64,000 nt of DNA from Actinokineospora fastidiosa (GCF_014648415.1 NZ_BMRB01000001.1:620001-684000); one strand, 5' to 3'; shown: positions 23,395-32,103, counted from the stretch's first letter. Notes: generated by a model from the letters alone, not told the origin. A program made the numbers and translations.

Positions 23395-25419
23395 ATGTCA
23401 GTCGTGCCGGACGAGCACGGGAACTCGGTGACCGGGTCGGTCTACGGCCCGGTCGTCGAGGCGCGGGACCTCACCCGCGAGCTGCGCGTCCACACGCGAC
23501 CGGTCGTGCCGCTGCCGCACTGGTTCGGGTCGCGCCCGCCGCGCGCGTTGGGGTTCCAGGAACGCCGGATACCGCTGTCGGGGACGGTGGTGCTGACCGG
23601 GCCGGGCGGGGTGGGCAAGAGCCAGCTGGCCGCGGACCTGGCCGAGCGGCGGTGGGTGTCCGGGCGGGCGCGGCTGGTGGTGTGGGTGCGGGCCGGGTCG
23701 CGGGAGGAGATCGTCGCCGAGTACGCCAGGGTGGGCGCGGCGCTGACCGGCGTCCGGCACCGCGACGCCGAGGTGGGCGCGCTGCGCTTCCTGGAGTGGC
23801 TGGCCTCGGCGCGCGAGCCGTGGCTGGTCGTGATCGACGACGTGCGCTCGCCCGCGCACCTCGACGGGTTGTGCCCGACCGGCCGCGGCCAGGTCGTGGT
23901 GACCACCCGGCACGCGGACAGCGCCCTGGGGCCGTTGGTGGACGTGCCGGTGTTCGCGCCCGCGGAGGCCGCGGGCTACCTCGCCGCCGTGGTCCCGCCC
24001 GACCTGCTGGCCGGGGCCGACGAGCTGGCCGACCGGCTGGGCCGCCTGCCGCTGGCCCTCGCCCTGGCCGCCGCCGACCTGACCGGCCGGGGCACGACCT
24101 GCCGGGACCACGGGAAGCGCCTGCGGCGCAGCCTCGCGGAGTCCGGCCCCGTCCCGGACGACTGCCCCGCCGCGCTCGCGGCGACCGTGGCGCTGTCCGC
24201 CGAGCACGCGAACGGGCGCCGACCGCGCGGCATGGCCGAGCGGCTGCTGCGCGTGGCGAGCGTGCTGGACCCCGACGGCGTCCCGGCCCCGGTGTTCGCC
24301 TCGACCGCGATCCGCGGCCGCGCGCGGCTGGAGGACGTGCGCGAGGGCCTGGCCGTCCTGCAGCGGCTGGGTCTGGCGAGTGTGGACCAGGAGGTCCGGG
24401 TGCACGCGCTGATCCAGCGCGTCGTCCGCGCGGCGCTGTCCCCACAGGACAGGGCGGCCGTCGCCCGCGCGGCGGCATCGGCCCTGCTGGAGGTCTGGCC
24501 CGACGTCGAGCAGGACGCCGCGCACGCCCGGTCGCTGCGGGCCAACGCGGCCGCGCTCGACGACGCCGCGGGCGACGCCCTCGGCGAGGACGGCTACCCG
24601 GTGCTGATCCGGGCCACGCAGAGCCTCGGCGAGTCCGGCCAGCCGGTGGCCGCCGCGGCCGACCTGCTGCGCCTGGCCCAGAGCGCGGCCGAGCGCTGGG
24701 GCCACGACCACCCGGTGACGCTGGTGATCCGCTCCCGGCACGCGCACTGGCAGGGCGAGGCGGGCGACCCGGCGGGCGCGGCGAAGCGGTTCGCCGACGT
24801 GCTCACCGACCGGCTGCGGGTCCTCGGCCCGGACGACCCGGCGGTCGCGGCGACCCGGGGCGCCCTCTCCGCCTGGCGCGAGCGGGCGGGCGCGGCGGAC
24901 TCCGCGTCGCTGGAGTTCGCCGCGCTGCTCGCCGAGCAGACCCGCGCCCTGGGCCCCGACCACCCCGACACGCTGCACACCCGAGGGCTGCTCGCCACGG
25001 CGCTCGTCGCGACCGGGAACCCCGCGTCGGCCGCGACCGCGCTGGCCGATCTGGCGGCCGACCAGTCGCGCGTCCTCGGCGCCGACCACCCCGACACGCT
25101 CACCACCCGCTTCGAGCGGGCGGTCATGCTGCTGACCGCGGGCGAGCTGAGCACGTGCGCCACCGAGCTGGCCGACCTGCTGACCGACCGGCTGCGCGTC
25201 CTGGGCCCCGACCACACCGACACCCTGCGCACCCGGGGCGCGCTCGCCGTGTGCCGCTGGCAGGCCGGGGACACCGCGGTCGCCGAGGAGATCCCGGCGC
25301 TGCTCGCTGACTGCCTGCGGGTGCTCGGGCCGGACCACCCGGACACCCTCACCGTCCAGCGCTACCAGGATTATCTGCACGACCGGCCGCCGCGGTCGGA
25401 TAACCTACCCGGCGGTTAA
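23395..25419 (+). CDS. NLR-like NB-ARC / TPR protein with amyloid-motif-like N-terminus
   Basis: 674 aa. Residues 9–26 read GNSVTGSVYGPVVEARDL, close to the GNxxxGxxxGxVVQA motif found at the N-terminus of many actinobacterial NLR-like proteins and regarded as a RHIM-like/BASS amyloid signalling motif. The NB-ARC NTPase follows: P-loop GPGGVGKS (69–76), WLVVIDDV and GRLPLALALAAADL. The C-terminal half has TPR-type repeats with five RVLG(P/A)D(H/D)PxTL-like turns, as in kinesin light chain. Such proteins act as signalling or defence STANDs, but no effector domain is fused here. ATG 23395 gives the motif at the extreme N-terminus, as in relatives. Confidence 0.8.
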   Translation: MSVVPDEHGNSVTGSVYGPVVEARDLTRELRVHTRPVVPLPHWFGSRPPRALGFQERRIPLSGTVVLTGPGGVGKSQLAADLAERRWVSGRARLVVWVRAGSREEIVAEYARVGAALTGVRHRDAEVGALRFLEWLASAREPWLVVIDDVRSPAHLDGLCPTGRGQVVVTTRHADSALGPLVDVPVFAPAEAAGYLAAVVPPDLLAGADELADRLGRLPLALALAAADLTGRGTTCRDHGKRLRRSLAESGPVPDDCPAALAATVALSAEHANGRRPRGMAERLLRVASVLDPDGVPAPVFASTAIRGRARLEDVREGLAVLQRLGLASVDQEVRVHALIQRVVRAALSPQDRAAVARAAASALLEVWPDVEQDAAHARSLRANAAALDDAAGDALGEDGYPVLIRATQSLGESGQPVAAAADLLRLAQSAAERWGHDHPVTLVIRSRHAHWQGEAGDPAGAAKRFADVLTDRLRVLGPDDPAVAATRGALSAWRERAGAADSASLEFAALLAEQTRALGPDHPDTLHTRGLLATALVATGNPASAATALADLAADQSRVLGADHPDTLTTRFERAVMLLTAGELSTCATELADLLTDRLRVLGPDHTDTLRTRGALAVCRWQAGDTAVAEEIPALLADCLRVLGPDHPDTLTVQRYQDYLHDRPPRSDNLPGG

Positions 25420-25422
25420 GTC

Positions 25423-26682
25423 GTGGAGGTGGAGTTGGACGTCGGCCGGATCGTGGCGGACATCGCGGCCGACTGGCCGCTCTACGCGATGATGCCGGTC
25501 ATCGCGGCGATCATCGGCTACGTCACCAAGCGCGTCGCCATCGAGATGATGTTCCGGCCGCTCAAGTTCGTCGGCATCGCCGAGCCGTACCTGGGCTGGC
25601 AGGGCGTCGTCCCGCGCAACTCGGCGCGGATGATCCGGGTGTCAACGGAGATGATCACGACCCGGCTGGTCGACGCGCGGCAGCTCGCCGAGCGCCTCGA
25701 CCCCGACGAGCTGGCCAGGGAGATCCAGGGCCCGCTGCTGCTGATGATCGACGAGGTGACGCGCGACGTCATCGCCGAGCACCACCCGCAGCTGTGGGAG
25801 ACGCTGCCGGTGTTCGTCCAGGACATGATCATCAAGCAGGTCCAGGCCGGCGCCCCGGCCATGGTCCGCCAGATCGTGGCCGACCTGCGCACGAACATCG
25901 ACGAGGTGCTGGACATCCAGCAGGTGGCGATCGACGCGCTGGAGCGGGACAAGGAGCTGCTGGTCCGGCTGGTGCGCGACATCTCGCGCCCGGAGATGGC
26001 CTTCATCGCCCGCTGCGGCATCTACTTCGGGTTCGCGCTCGGCCTGGTGCAGACGGTCGTCTGGGCGCTGACCCGCGAGCCGCTGGTCCTGCCGATCTTC
26101 GGCGGGCTGATCGGCTGGTTCACCGACTGGCTGGCGATCAAGCTGGTGTTCTTCCCCCGCGAGCCGCGGCGCGTCCTCGGCCTGTTCGTGTTCCAGGGCG
26201 TGTTCCAGCGGCGCAGGAAGGTCGTCGCCCGCCAGTACGGCGAGATCGTCGCCCGCGAGGTCATGACGGTGCCGAACATCATCAACGGCATCCTGCACGG
26301 GCCCCGCTCCGACCGGGTGCTGGCCATGATCCAGCGGACGGTGGCCAAGGTCGTCGACGAGCAGGCCAGCCTCGCCAAGCCGTTCGTCGCCGTGGCCGTG
26401 GGCACCCGGCGGTTCCAGCAGATGAAGCACGCCGCCGCGGACAAGGCGCTGTCCTACCTGGACGAGACCGCCCGCATCGCCGCGCCGTACGCCACCGAGC
26501 AGATCAACCTGGGCAAGGTCATCGCCTCCAAGATGGACAAGCTGACCCGGGTGGAGTACGAGGGCCTGCTGCGGCCCGCGTTCCGCCAGGACGAGTGGAA
26601 GCTGATCGCGGTCGGCGCGGTGATCGGGGCCCTGGTCGGCGAGCTGCAGGTGCTGGTGTTCCTGTCCTCCGGCTGGTTCTGA
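25423..26682 (+). CDS. DUF445 family membrane protein
   Basis: 419 aa, GTG start. An N-terminal hydrophobic segment (LYAMMPVIAAIIGYVTKRVAIEMMFRP) holds the DUF445/YheB-type signature. There is a central helix pair (YFGFALGLVQTVVWAL, LPIFGGLIGWFTDWLAIKLVFFP, which repeats the signature) and a C-terminal helix (AVGAVIGALVGELQVLVFL). Long amphipathic helices lie in between. The family is widespread and its biochemical role is unknown. It begins 3 bp after the NLR-like gene, so co-transcription with it is possible. It is convergent with znuB, with only 14 bp between the stops. Confidence 0.85.
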   Translation: MEVELDVGRIVADIAADWPLYAMMPVIAAIIGYVTKRVAIEMMFRPLKFVGIAEPYLGWQGVVPRNSARMIRVSTEMITTRLVDARQLAERLDPDELAREIQGPLLLMIDEVTRDVIAEHHPQLWETLPVFVQDMIIKQVQAGAPAMVRQIVADLRTNIDEVLDIQQVAIDALERDKELLVRLVRDISRPEMAFIARCGIYFGFALGLVQTVVWALTREPLVLPIFGGLIGWFTDWLAIKLVFFPREPRRVLGLFVFQGVFQRRRKVVARQYGEIVAREVMTVPNIINGILHGPRSDRVLAMIQRTVAKVVDEQASLAKPFVAVAVGTRRFQQMKHAAADKALSYLDETARIAAPYATEQINLGKVIASKMDKLTRVEYEGLLRPAFRQDEWKLIAVGAVIGALVGELQVLVFLSSGWF

Positions 26683-26696
26683 CCCGGCGGGCCCGG

Positions 26697-27536
26697 CTAG
26701 GCGCGGGTCAGCCCGCGGGCGCGGCCGACCGCCCAGCAGACCACGTAGATCACGAACGAGATCGCGGTGACGAACGCGCTGATCGGCGCGCCGGGCGCCA
26801 GCGAGAGGATGATCCCGCCGACCGCGGAGACCAGGGCGAAGAGCACCGACAGCACCGTCGCGCGCAGCGGGCTCGCCGTCACCCGGCACGCGGCAGCAGC
26901 CGGGGTGACCATCAGCGCCAGCACCAGCAGCGCGCCGACGGTCCGCACGCCCAGCGCGGTCGCCACGCCCACCAGCACCGCGAAGACCAGCGCCAGCGCC
27001 GTCACCGGCACGCCGCGGGCGCGGGCCACCTCCGGGTCCACCGACGCGAACAGCAGCGGCCGGTAGATCACCGCAAGGACGGCGAAAACGCCCGCCGCGC
27101 ACGCCATCAGCAACGCGAAACTCGCGAAGTCCTGGCCCACGATCTGGCCGGTCAGCAATCCGAACTTGTTCGACGCGCGGCCTTTGTAGAAATACAACAT
27201 CAACACGCCGACGCCCAGGCCGAACGCCAGCACGACGCCGATCACCGAGTCGTATTCCGACGAGCGCCGCGACAGCAGCCCGAGCACGAGCGCGGCGATG
27301 ATCGCGCCGGCCAGCGCGCCGTTGCCGATGTCCCAGCCCAGCAGCAGCGCCGCCGCGCCGCCGGTGAACGCCAGCTCGCTCGTGCCGTGGACGGAGAACG
27401 CCATGTTGCGGCTGACGATGAGCGGGCCGAGCACCCCGGCGAGCAGGCCGAGCACGACCGCGACCACCAGCGCCAGCTGCACGAACGGCAGGCGCAGCAG
27501 GTCCAGGGTCAGGCCGAAGTCGAAGAAGTTGGCCAC
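26697..27536 (-). CDS. znuB: Zinc/metal ABC transporter permease
   Basis: 279 aa ABC-3 family permease with about eight hydrophobic helices, for example FVQLALVVAVVLGLLAGVLGPLIV and ALGVRTVGALLVLALMVTPAAAA, the latter being the conserved ABC-3 segment. HGTSELAFTGGAAALLLG is the early loop typical of ZnuB/TroC proteins. It would form the membrane channel for Zn2+ (possibly Mn2+) import with the ATPase and His-rich binding protein encoded upstream. The stop of the ATPase gene is immediately adjacent, so the three genes form one minus-strand operon. Confidence 0.92.
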   Translation of the reverse strand: MANFFDFGLTLDLLRLPFVQLALVVAVVLGLLAGVLGPLIVSRNMAFSVHGTSELAFTGGAAALLLGWDIGNGALAGAIIAALVLGLLSRRSSEYDSVIGVVLAFGLGVGVLMLYFYKGRASNKFGLLTGQIVGQDFASFALLMACAAGVFAVLAVIYRPLLFASVDPEVARARGVPVTALALVFAVLVGVATALGVRTVGALLVLALMVTPAAAACRVTASPLRATVLSVLFALVSAVGGIILSLAPGAPISAFVTAISFVIYVVCWAVGRARGLTRA

Positions 27537-28385
27537 CTAGCCCACCTCGTGGTCGTGGTGCGGGTTGTCCTCGCACAGGTCGCTGTGCGCGCCGACGACG
27601 TGGATCTGGCCCCGGACCCTGATCACCTCGATCTCCGTGCGGTAGAGCTGCGACAGCGTCTCCGACGTCATCACCTCGTCCGGGCGGCCCACGCGGAACC
27701 GGCCGTCTACCAGGTACAGCACGCGGTCCACCAGCGGCAGGACCGGGTTGATCTCGTGGGTCACGAACAGCACGGCCGTGCCCGCCTCGCGGCGGCGGGC
27801 GTCGATGAGCGTGCTGACCGCGCGCTGGTTGGCCAGGTCCAGGGAGAGCAGCGGCTCGTCGCACAGCAGCACCGACGGGTCGCCCACCAGCGCCTGCGCC
27901 ACCCGCAGCCGCTGCTGCTCGCCGCCGGAGAGCAGGCCCACCGGGCGGTCGGCGAAGGCGGCGGCGTCCACGGACTCGATGGCCGCGGCCACCCGGGCGG
28001 CGCGGTCGCGGCGGCCGGTCAGGCCCAGGCCCCAGCGGTGCCCGTCGAGCCCCAGGCCCACCAGGTCGCGGCCGCGGATGGCTAACGACGGGTCGAGCGC
28101 GCGCTGCTGCGGGATGTACCCGACGCCGCGGTTGCCCCGGCCCGGCGCCGCGCCCGCGACCCGGACCGTGCCCGAGGTCAGCCTCTGCAGACCCAGGAGG
28201 ACCCGCAGCAGACTCGTCTTGCCCGAGCCGTTCGGGCCGAGGACGGCGACGAACTCACCCGGGGCGATGTCGAGGTCGAGGCCGTCCCAGAGCACCCGCT
28301 CGCCGTAGGCCAGGCGGGCCGAGGACAGCGACACCGCGCCGCCGGTGCGCGGCGACGCGGTGAGGTGCTGGGGCTGGGCGGTCAC
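27537..28385 (-). CDS. znuC: Zinc ABC transporter ATP-binding protein
   Basis: 282 aa. Walker A VLGPNGSGKTSLL, Q-loop YIPQQRALDP, signature LLSGGEQQRLRVAQAL, Walker B VLLCDEPLLSLD and switch His VTHEINP are present. The GTG at 28385 overlaps the stop of znuA (GTGA) and gives an N-terminus of ordinary length; an upstream ATG in frame lies within znuA and is less likely. The C-terminal tail is rich in His and acidic residues (VVGAHSDLCEDNPHHDHEVG), in line with a metal transporter. Confidence 0.92.
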   Translation of the reverse strand: MTAQPQHLTASPRTGGAVSLSSARLAYGERVLWDGLDLDIAPGEFVAVLGPNGSGKTSLLRVLLGLQRLTSGTVRVAGAAPGRGNRGVGYIPQQRALDPSLAIRGRDLVGLGLDGHRWGLGLTGRRDRAARVAAAIESVDAAAFADRPVGLLSGGEQQRLRVAQALVGDPSVLLCDEPLLSLDLANQRAVSTLIDARRREAGTAVLFVTHEINPVLPLVDRVLYLVDGRFRVGRPDEVMTSETLSQLYRTEIEVIRVRGQIHVVGAHSDLCEDNPHHDHEVG

Positions 28386-29449
28386 TTCGCCACGGCCGCG
28401 GCCAGGCTGTCGACCTGCGTGGTCATCCATTCAAGGTAACCGCTGACCCCCTCGGGCAGCGTCTCGGTCATGCCCACGACGGGCACGCCCGCACGCTCCG
28501 CGGTCGCCTTGACCGCCTCCGTGACCGGGGTCGCCGTCTGCTGGTTGAACACGACGGCCTCGACCTGCTTGTCGGTGATGAGCTTCTCGGTGGCCGCGCG
28601 GGCGGCGGCCGAGGGCTCGCTCTCCTCCTCGACGGCCTCGGCGAAGTCGGACGGGGTGGCGTCGACCAGGCCCGCTGCCTCCAGCAGGTAGGCCGCGACC
28701 GGCTCGGTGGACACGACCTTCGCGCCCGGTTCGCCGATCGCCTTCGCCTTCTCGGTCAGGCCGTCGAGGCCCTGGCCGAAGGAGGCGACGTTGGCCTTGA
28801 AGGTCTCGGCGTTCGCCGGGTCGATGGCGGCCAGGTCCTCGGCGACCTTCTCCGCCACGGCGTGCACGGCCTCGAAGTCGTACCAGATGTGCTCGTTCGC
28901 CCCGTGGTCGTGGCCGTGCCCGTCCTCGCCGTGCGGCTCCTCGGCGTGGGTCTCCTCAGCGTGGGATTCCTCGGCGTGCGGGTCCTCGGCGTGGGATTCC
29001 TCAGCGTGGGATTCCTCGGCGTGCGGGTCCTCGGTGGGGGAGCCCTCGGCGGGCGCGGACTCGGCGTGGCCCTCGGCGACCTCGACGGCCACGATCCGGC
29101 GCAGGTCGCCGCCCGCGGCGTCGGCGAGGCCGGTGAAGAAGTCGTCGTAGCCGCCGCCGTTGGACACCGCGAGGCGGGCGCCGTCGAAGGCGACGGCGTC
29201 GGCGGGCTTGGCCTCGTAGCCGTGCGGGTCGGCGGCCGCGTCGGCCAGGATCGGCCGGACCTCGACGGCGTCGCCGCCGACGGCCTTGACCACGCCGGCC
29301 CAGACGTTCGTGGAGGTCACGACCACCGTGGCGGACGCGTCACCGCCGGTGGGGGCCTGAGGTGATTCCCCACACGCGGCCACCCCGAGAAGCGCCGTCG
29401 CGGCGATGCCCGCGAGCGCGGTGGCCGGTCTGCGGAGGCGAGAGGTCAT
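28382..29449 (-). CDS. znuA: Zinc-binding lipoprotein of the ABC importer, with His-rich repeat loop
   Basis: 355 aa. A lipoprotein signal (TALLGVAAC lipobox) puts it on the outer face of the membrane. The cluster-A-I binding-protein fold carries ANEHIWYDFEAVHAVAE and ends in GVSGYLEWMTTQVDSLA. Residues ~130–190 form a His/Glu-rich loop with about seven (H)AEE[ST]/AEDP units, then HGEDGHGHDHG, as in ZnuA proteins. The repeats are visible as 18-bp tandem units around 28935–29035. A palindrome 36–54 bp upstream is a candidate Zur operator. Mn2+ is a less likely substrate given the His-rich loop. Confidence 0.93.
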   Translation of the reverse strand: MTSRLRRPATALAGIAATALLGVAACGESPQAPTGGDASATVVVTSTNVWAGVVKAVGGDAVEVRPILADAAADPHGYEAKPADAVAFDGARLAVSNGGGYDDFFTGLADAAGGDLRRIVAVEVAEGHAESAPAEGSPTEDPHAEESHAEESHAEDPHAEESHAEETHAEEPHGEDGHGHDHGANEHIWYDFEAVHAVAEKVAEDLAAIDPANAETFKANVASFGQGLDGLTEKAKAIGEPGAKVVSTEPVAAYLLEAAGLVDATPSDFAEAVEEESEPSAAARAATEKLITDKQVEAVVFNQQTATPVTEAVKATAERAGVPVVGMTETLPEGVSGYLEWMTTQVDSLAAAVAK

Positions 29450-29484
29450 CTGGGGCTCCTGCTGGGCGATGGCCGCCGAACGGC

Positions 29485-29503
29485 GACAATGGAAACCGTT
29501 GTC
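29485..29503. promoter_or_regulatory. Candidate Zur operator upstream of znuA
   Basis: GACAATGGAAACCGTTGTC is an imperfect 19-bp palindrome (arms GACAAtGG / CCgTTGTC) located 36–54 bp upstream of the znuA ATG, between znuA and the LacI-type gene. Its position and AT-rich centre suit a Fur-family zinc repressor. It departs from the best known TGAAAATNATTTTCA-like actinobacterial Zur box, so the assignment is tentative. Confidence 0.4.
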
Positions 29504-29601
29504 GAGTTCAGTTTACGCCACGTCCGAGTGATCAATTCACACCACTGGGTGAATGCGCAGCGCGTGGCGAGGTCAGCTCGGACTTCTGCAATTGGTTCTG
29601 A

Positions 29602-29612
29602 ACCGTTACGGT
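29602..29612. promoter_or_regulatory. Palindrome at the start of the LacI-type gene (possible autoregulatory site)
   Basis: ACCGTTACGGT is a perfect odd palindrome ending six bases before the ATG at 29619. No Shine–Dalgarno sequence is visible there, so the mRNA may be leaderless or nearly so, and a regulator bound here would block transcription. A LacI-type protein commonly controls its own gene; the link is inference. Confidence 0.3.
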
Positions 29613-29618
29613 CAGATC

Positions 29619-30719
29619 ATGGCGCGGTCTATTCATGTCCGGCGGCCTGCGACACTGGCGTCGCTGGCCGCGGAACTCGGGGTCTCCAGGACCACGGTTT
29701 CCAACGCGTACAACCGTCCCGACCAGCTGTCGCCCGAGCTGCGCAGGCGGGTGCTGGAGACCGCGCGCAGGCTGGGCTACCCCGGTCCGGACCCGGTCGC
29801 CCGCTCGCTGCGCACGCGCAAGGCGGGCGCGGTGGGGCTGCTGCTCACCGAGAACCTCTCCTACGCCTTCCGCGACCCGGCCGCGCTCGGCTTCCTCGAG
29901 GGCCTGGCGCTGGCCTGCGAGGGCGCGGGCCAGGGCCTGCACCTGGTGCCGGTGAACCCCGAGCGCGAGGACGTCGCCGCCGTGCACAGGGCGGGCGTCG
30001 ACGGCTTCGTCGTCTACTCCGTGCCCGACGACGACCCTCACCTGGCCGCCGTGCTGTCCCGGCCGGTGCCGACCGTGGTGGCCGACCAGCCCAACGTCGA
30101 GGGCGTCGACCAGGTCGGCATCGACGACCACGCCGCCATCACCGCGCTGGCCCAGCAGCTCATCACGCTCGGGCACCGCCGCATCGGCGTGCTCTGCATG
30201 CGCCTGTCCCGCGACCGCAACGACGGCTTCGCCTCGCCAGAGCGCCAGCGCTCGGCCCACTTCCACGTCCAGCGCGCCCGCCTCGCGGGCCTGGCCGAGG
30301 CGTTCGGCGCCGTCGGCGTCGACTGGTCGGGCGTGCGCGTGGTGGAGCGCTTCGACCACACCACGGCCAGCGGGGCCTCGGCCGCCGCCCAGCTCCTCGA
30401 CGCCGACCCGCAGGTCACGGCCCTGATCTGCACCTCGGACATCCTCGCCCTCGGCGCGCTGACCGAGGCCCGCCGCCGCGGCCTCCGGGTGCCCCAGGAC
30501 CTGACCGTCACCGGCTTCGACGGCATCGCCGACGCCGACCGCGTTGGGCTGACCACCGTGCGCCAGCCGGTCTTGGAGAAGGGGCGAGCCGCGGGAAAGC
30601 TCCTGCTCGGCGCCCCCGACCCGACCCGCCCCCGCGAGGTCATCCTCGACACCGAACTCGTCCCGGGCAGCACCGCCGCCCCGCCGCGCACCAGCGAGGA
30701 GCGCTGGTTCGGTCCCTGA
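29619..30719 (+). CDS. LacI-family transcriptional regulator
   Basis: 366 aa. The N-terminal helix-turn-helix and hinge (TLASLAAELGVSRTTVSNAYNRPDQLSPELRRRVLETARRLGY, given here as the span from residue ~12 to 52) is followed by a periplasmic-binding-like sensor domain (GLLLTENLSYAF ... VTALICTSDILALGAL ... LTVTGFDGIADAD). ATG 29619 was preferred over the in-frame ATG 66 bp upstream because the HTH then begins at the usual position. The effector is unknown, and no sugar catabolic or transport gene is adjacent. It is divergent from znuA and convergent with the next gene over a strong terminator hairpin. Confidence 0.9.
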   Translation: MARSIHVRRPATLASLAAELGVSRTTVSNAYNRPDQLSPELRRRVLETARRLGYPGPDPVARSLRTRKAGAVGLLLTENLSYAFRDPAALGFLEGLALACEGAGQGLHLVPVNPEREDVAAVHRAGVDGFVVYSVPDDDPHLAAVLSRPVPTVVADQPNVEGVDQVGIDDHAAITALAQQLITLGHRRIGVLCMRLSRDRNDGFASPERQRSAHFHVQRARLAGLAEAFGAVGVDWSGVRVVERFDHTTASGASAAAQLLDADPQVTALICTSDILALGALTEARRRGLRVPQDLTVTGFDGIADADRVGLTTVRQPVLEKGRAAGKLLLGAPDPTRPREVILDTELVPGSTAAPPRTSEERWFGP

Positions 30720-30730
30720 CGGCTACCGCG

Positions 30731-30757
30731 CCGCACCGGCGAGTCGCGCCGGTGCGG
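30731..30757. terminator. Bidirectional hairpin terminator
   Basis: A perfect 11-bp stem (CCGCACCGGCG / CGCCGGTGCGG) with a 5-nt loop sits in the 48-bp gap between the convergent LacI-type gene and the membrane-anchored protein gene. There is no long T-run, as is usual in high-GC actinomycetes. Confidence 0.7.
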
Positions 30758-30767
30758 GGTTTCGCGG

Positions 30768-31439
30768 CTACCGGGTGATCGTCAGCGCGGCCGCGTCGCC
30801 GGTCAGGGGGCCGAGCCTGGGCACCACGCGGTAGTCCCCGGCGGGGACGTCGTCGCGGCGGACCGGGCAGCCGGGGGCCGAGGTGCGGCCCGCCCAGCGC
30901 ACCTCGAAGCCGTTGCGCATCCCCGGTTCGAGCACCGTGGGCTCCGGCGCGTCGGCGCCGAAGTAGCAGTCGTTGCTCGACCACAGGCGGGTCTTCCCGT
31001 CGCGGCTGGTCACCACCAGTTCACGGCGGGAGCGGCCGAGGTCGTACGTGCACGGCACCGGTCCGGCGTTGACGACGACCAGCCGCAGCAGCGGGCGCCT
31101 GCCCACCTGGTAGGAGCGCTCGCCGGTCTCCGCGCGCAGCCGCACGGACGTGTCCGGGCAGGGCGCGCTCGGGTCGGCGGGCACCTGCTCGGGCGTGCGG
31201 GACCTCGGGCTCGGCGACGCCGACGCGCTGGCCGTCGCCGACGTCCTGACCGCCGTGGACGGCCCGGACGACGGCGGCGCCTGCGCCGGGGACGCCGACG
31301 CGGCCACGCCGACGACCGGCTCGTCGTCGCCGATGAGCGCGTCGATCAGCCAGATCAGTGCGACCATGGCCACGACCGCGGCCACCAGGGCGCCGACCCG
31401 GCGCCGGACGTACACGCCGCGGGGGTCGTACATGGACAT
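30768..31439 (-). CDS. Membrane-anchored hypothetical protein (Rv3587c-like position)
   Basis: About 223 aa. An Arg-rich start (VYVRRR) is followed by one transmembrane helix (VGALVAAVVAMVALIWLIDALIG), a Ser/Ala/Pro linker of ~50 residues, and an extracytoplasmic beta-rich domain with Cys pairs (SAPCPDTSVRLRAET, PVPCTYDLGRSRRELVV, APGCPVRRDDVPAGDYRV). The layout resembles a conserved membrane protein that sits beside the carbonic anhydrase gene in M. tuberculosis (Rv3587c). Its function is unknown. The ATG at 31439 was chosen since the segment before it has no start with a ribosome site; the next in-frame ATG is two codons later. Confidence 0.7.
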   Translation of the reverse strand: MSMYDPRGVYVRRRVGALVAAVVAMVALIWLIDALIGDDEPVVGVAASASPAQAPPSSGPSTAVRTSATASASASPSPRSRTPEQVPADPSAPCPDTSVRLRAETGERSYQVGRRPLLRLVVVNAGPVPCTYDLGRSRRELVVTSRDGKTRLWSSNDCYFGADAPEPTVLEPGMRNGFEVRWAGRTSAPGCPVRRDDVPAGDYRVVPRLGPLTGDAAALTITR

Positions 31440-31611
31440 CGACGGTAGTCCCGGGAAGGCGGCCGGTTGTGGCAGCAAAACGTCGCTCGATCGGGCGATA
31501 TCGCGTCAGCGGCACATGCCACAGTGAGCTTGGTTCCACTCCCCTTGTTCAATCTTTGGGAAGCGGGTTCCAATCACTGATCAAAACCACCGACCGCCGG
31601 GAGCAGGCCTG

Positions 31612-32103
31612 ATGAGCGCCATCGACGATCTGCTGCAGCGCCACCTCGACGGGCCCGACATCGGGGCCCCGGGCATCCTCACCCCGTCACCGAAGCTGCA
31701 CCTGGCAGTGGTGACCTGCATGGACGCCCGCATCAAGGTGTTCGACGTCTTCGGCCTCAAGCACGGCGAGGTCCACATCCTGCGCAACGCGGGCGGCGTC
31801 GTCACCGACGACGTGGTGCGGTCGCTGTCGATCAGCCAGCGCAAGCTCGGCACGCGCGAGGTCATCGTCATGCAGCACACCTACTGCGGCCTGGCGACGA
31901 TCACCGACGACGAGTTCAAGGACGAGCTGGAAGAGGCCACCGGGCTGCGCCCGCCGTGGGCGGTGGAGGCGTTCCGCGAGGTCAAGGACAGCGTGCGGCA
32001 GTCCGTGGAGCGGGTGCGGCGCAGTCCGTTCATCCCGTACGTGGACAACGTGCGCGGGTTCGTCTACGACGTGAACACCGCGGCCCTCACCGAGGTCCAC
32101 TGA
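31612..32103 (+). CDS. Beta-class carbonic anhydrase
   Basis: 163 aa, the short type II beta-CA form. Zinc ligands Cys36 (in CMDAR with Asp38 and Arg40), His89 and Cys92 (HTYCG) are all present. It interconverts CO2 and bicarbonate in the cytoplasm. It corresponds in position to canB (Rv3588c) next to mutY in M. tuberculosis. The start ATG 31612 is 8 bp after GGGAGCAGG. A short hydrophobic intergenic stretch of 172 bp before it likely holds the promoter, though no clear −10/−35 pair could be assigned. Confidence 0.93.
   Translation: MSAIDDLLQRHLDGPDIGAPGILTPSPKLHLAVVTCMDARIKVFDVFGLKHGEVHILRNAGGVVTDDVVRSLSISQRKLGTREVIVMQHTYCGLATITDDEFKDELEEATGLRPPWAVEAFREVKDSVRQSVERVRRSPFIPYVDNVRGFVYDVNTAALTEVH

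Noticed and set aside
28930..29040. Tandem 18-bp repeats considered as a non-coding satellite
   Set aside because: They lie in frame inside znuA and encode the His/Glu-rich metal loop typical of the family.
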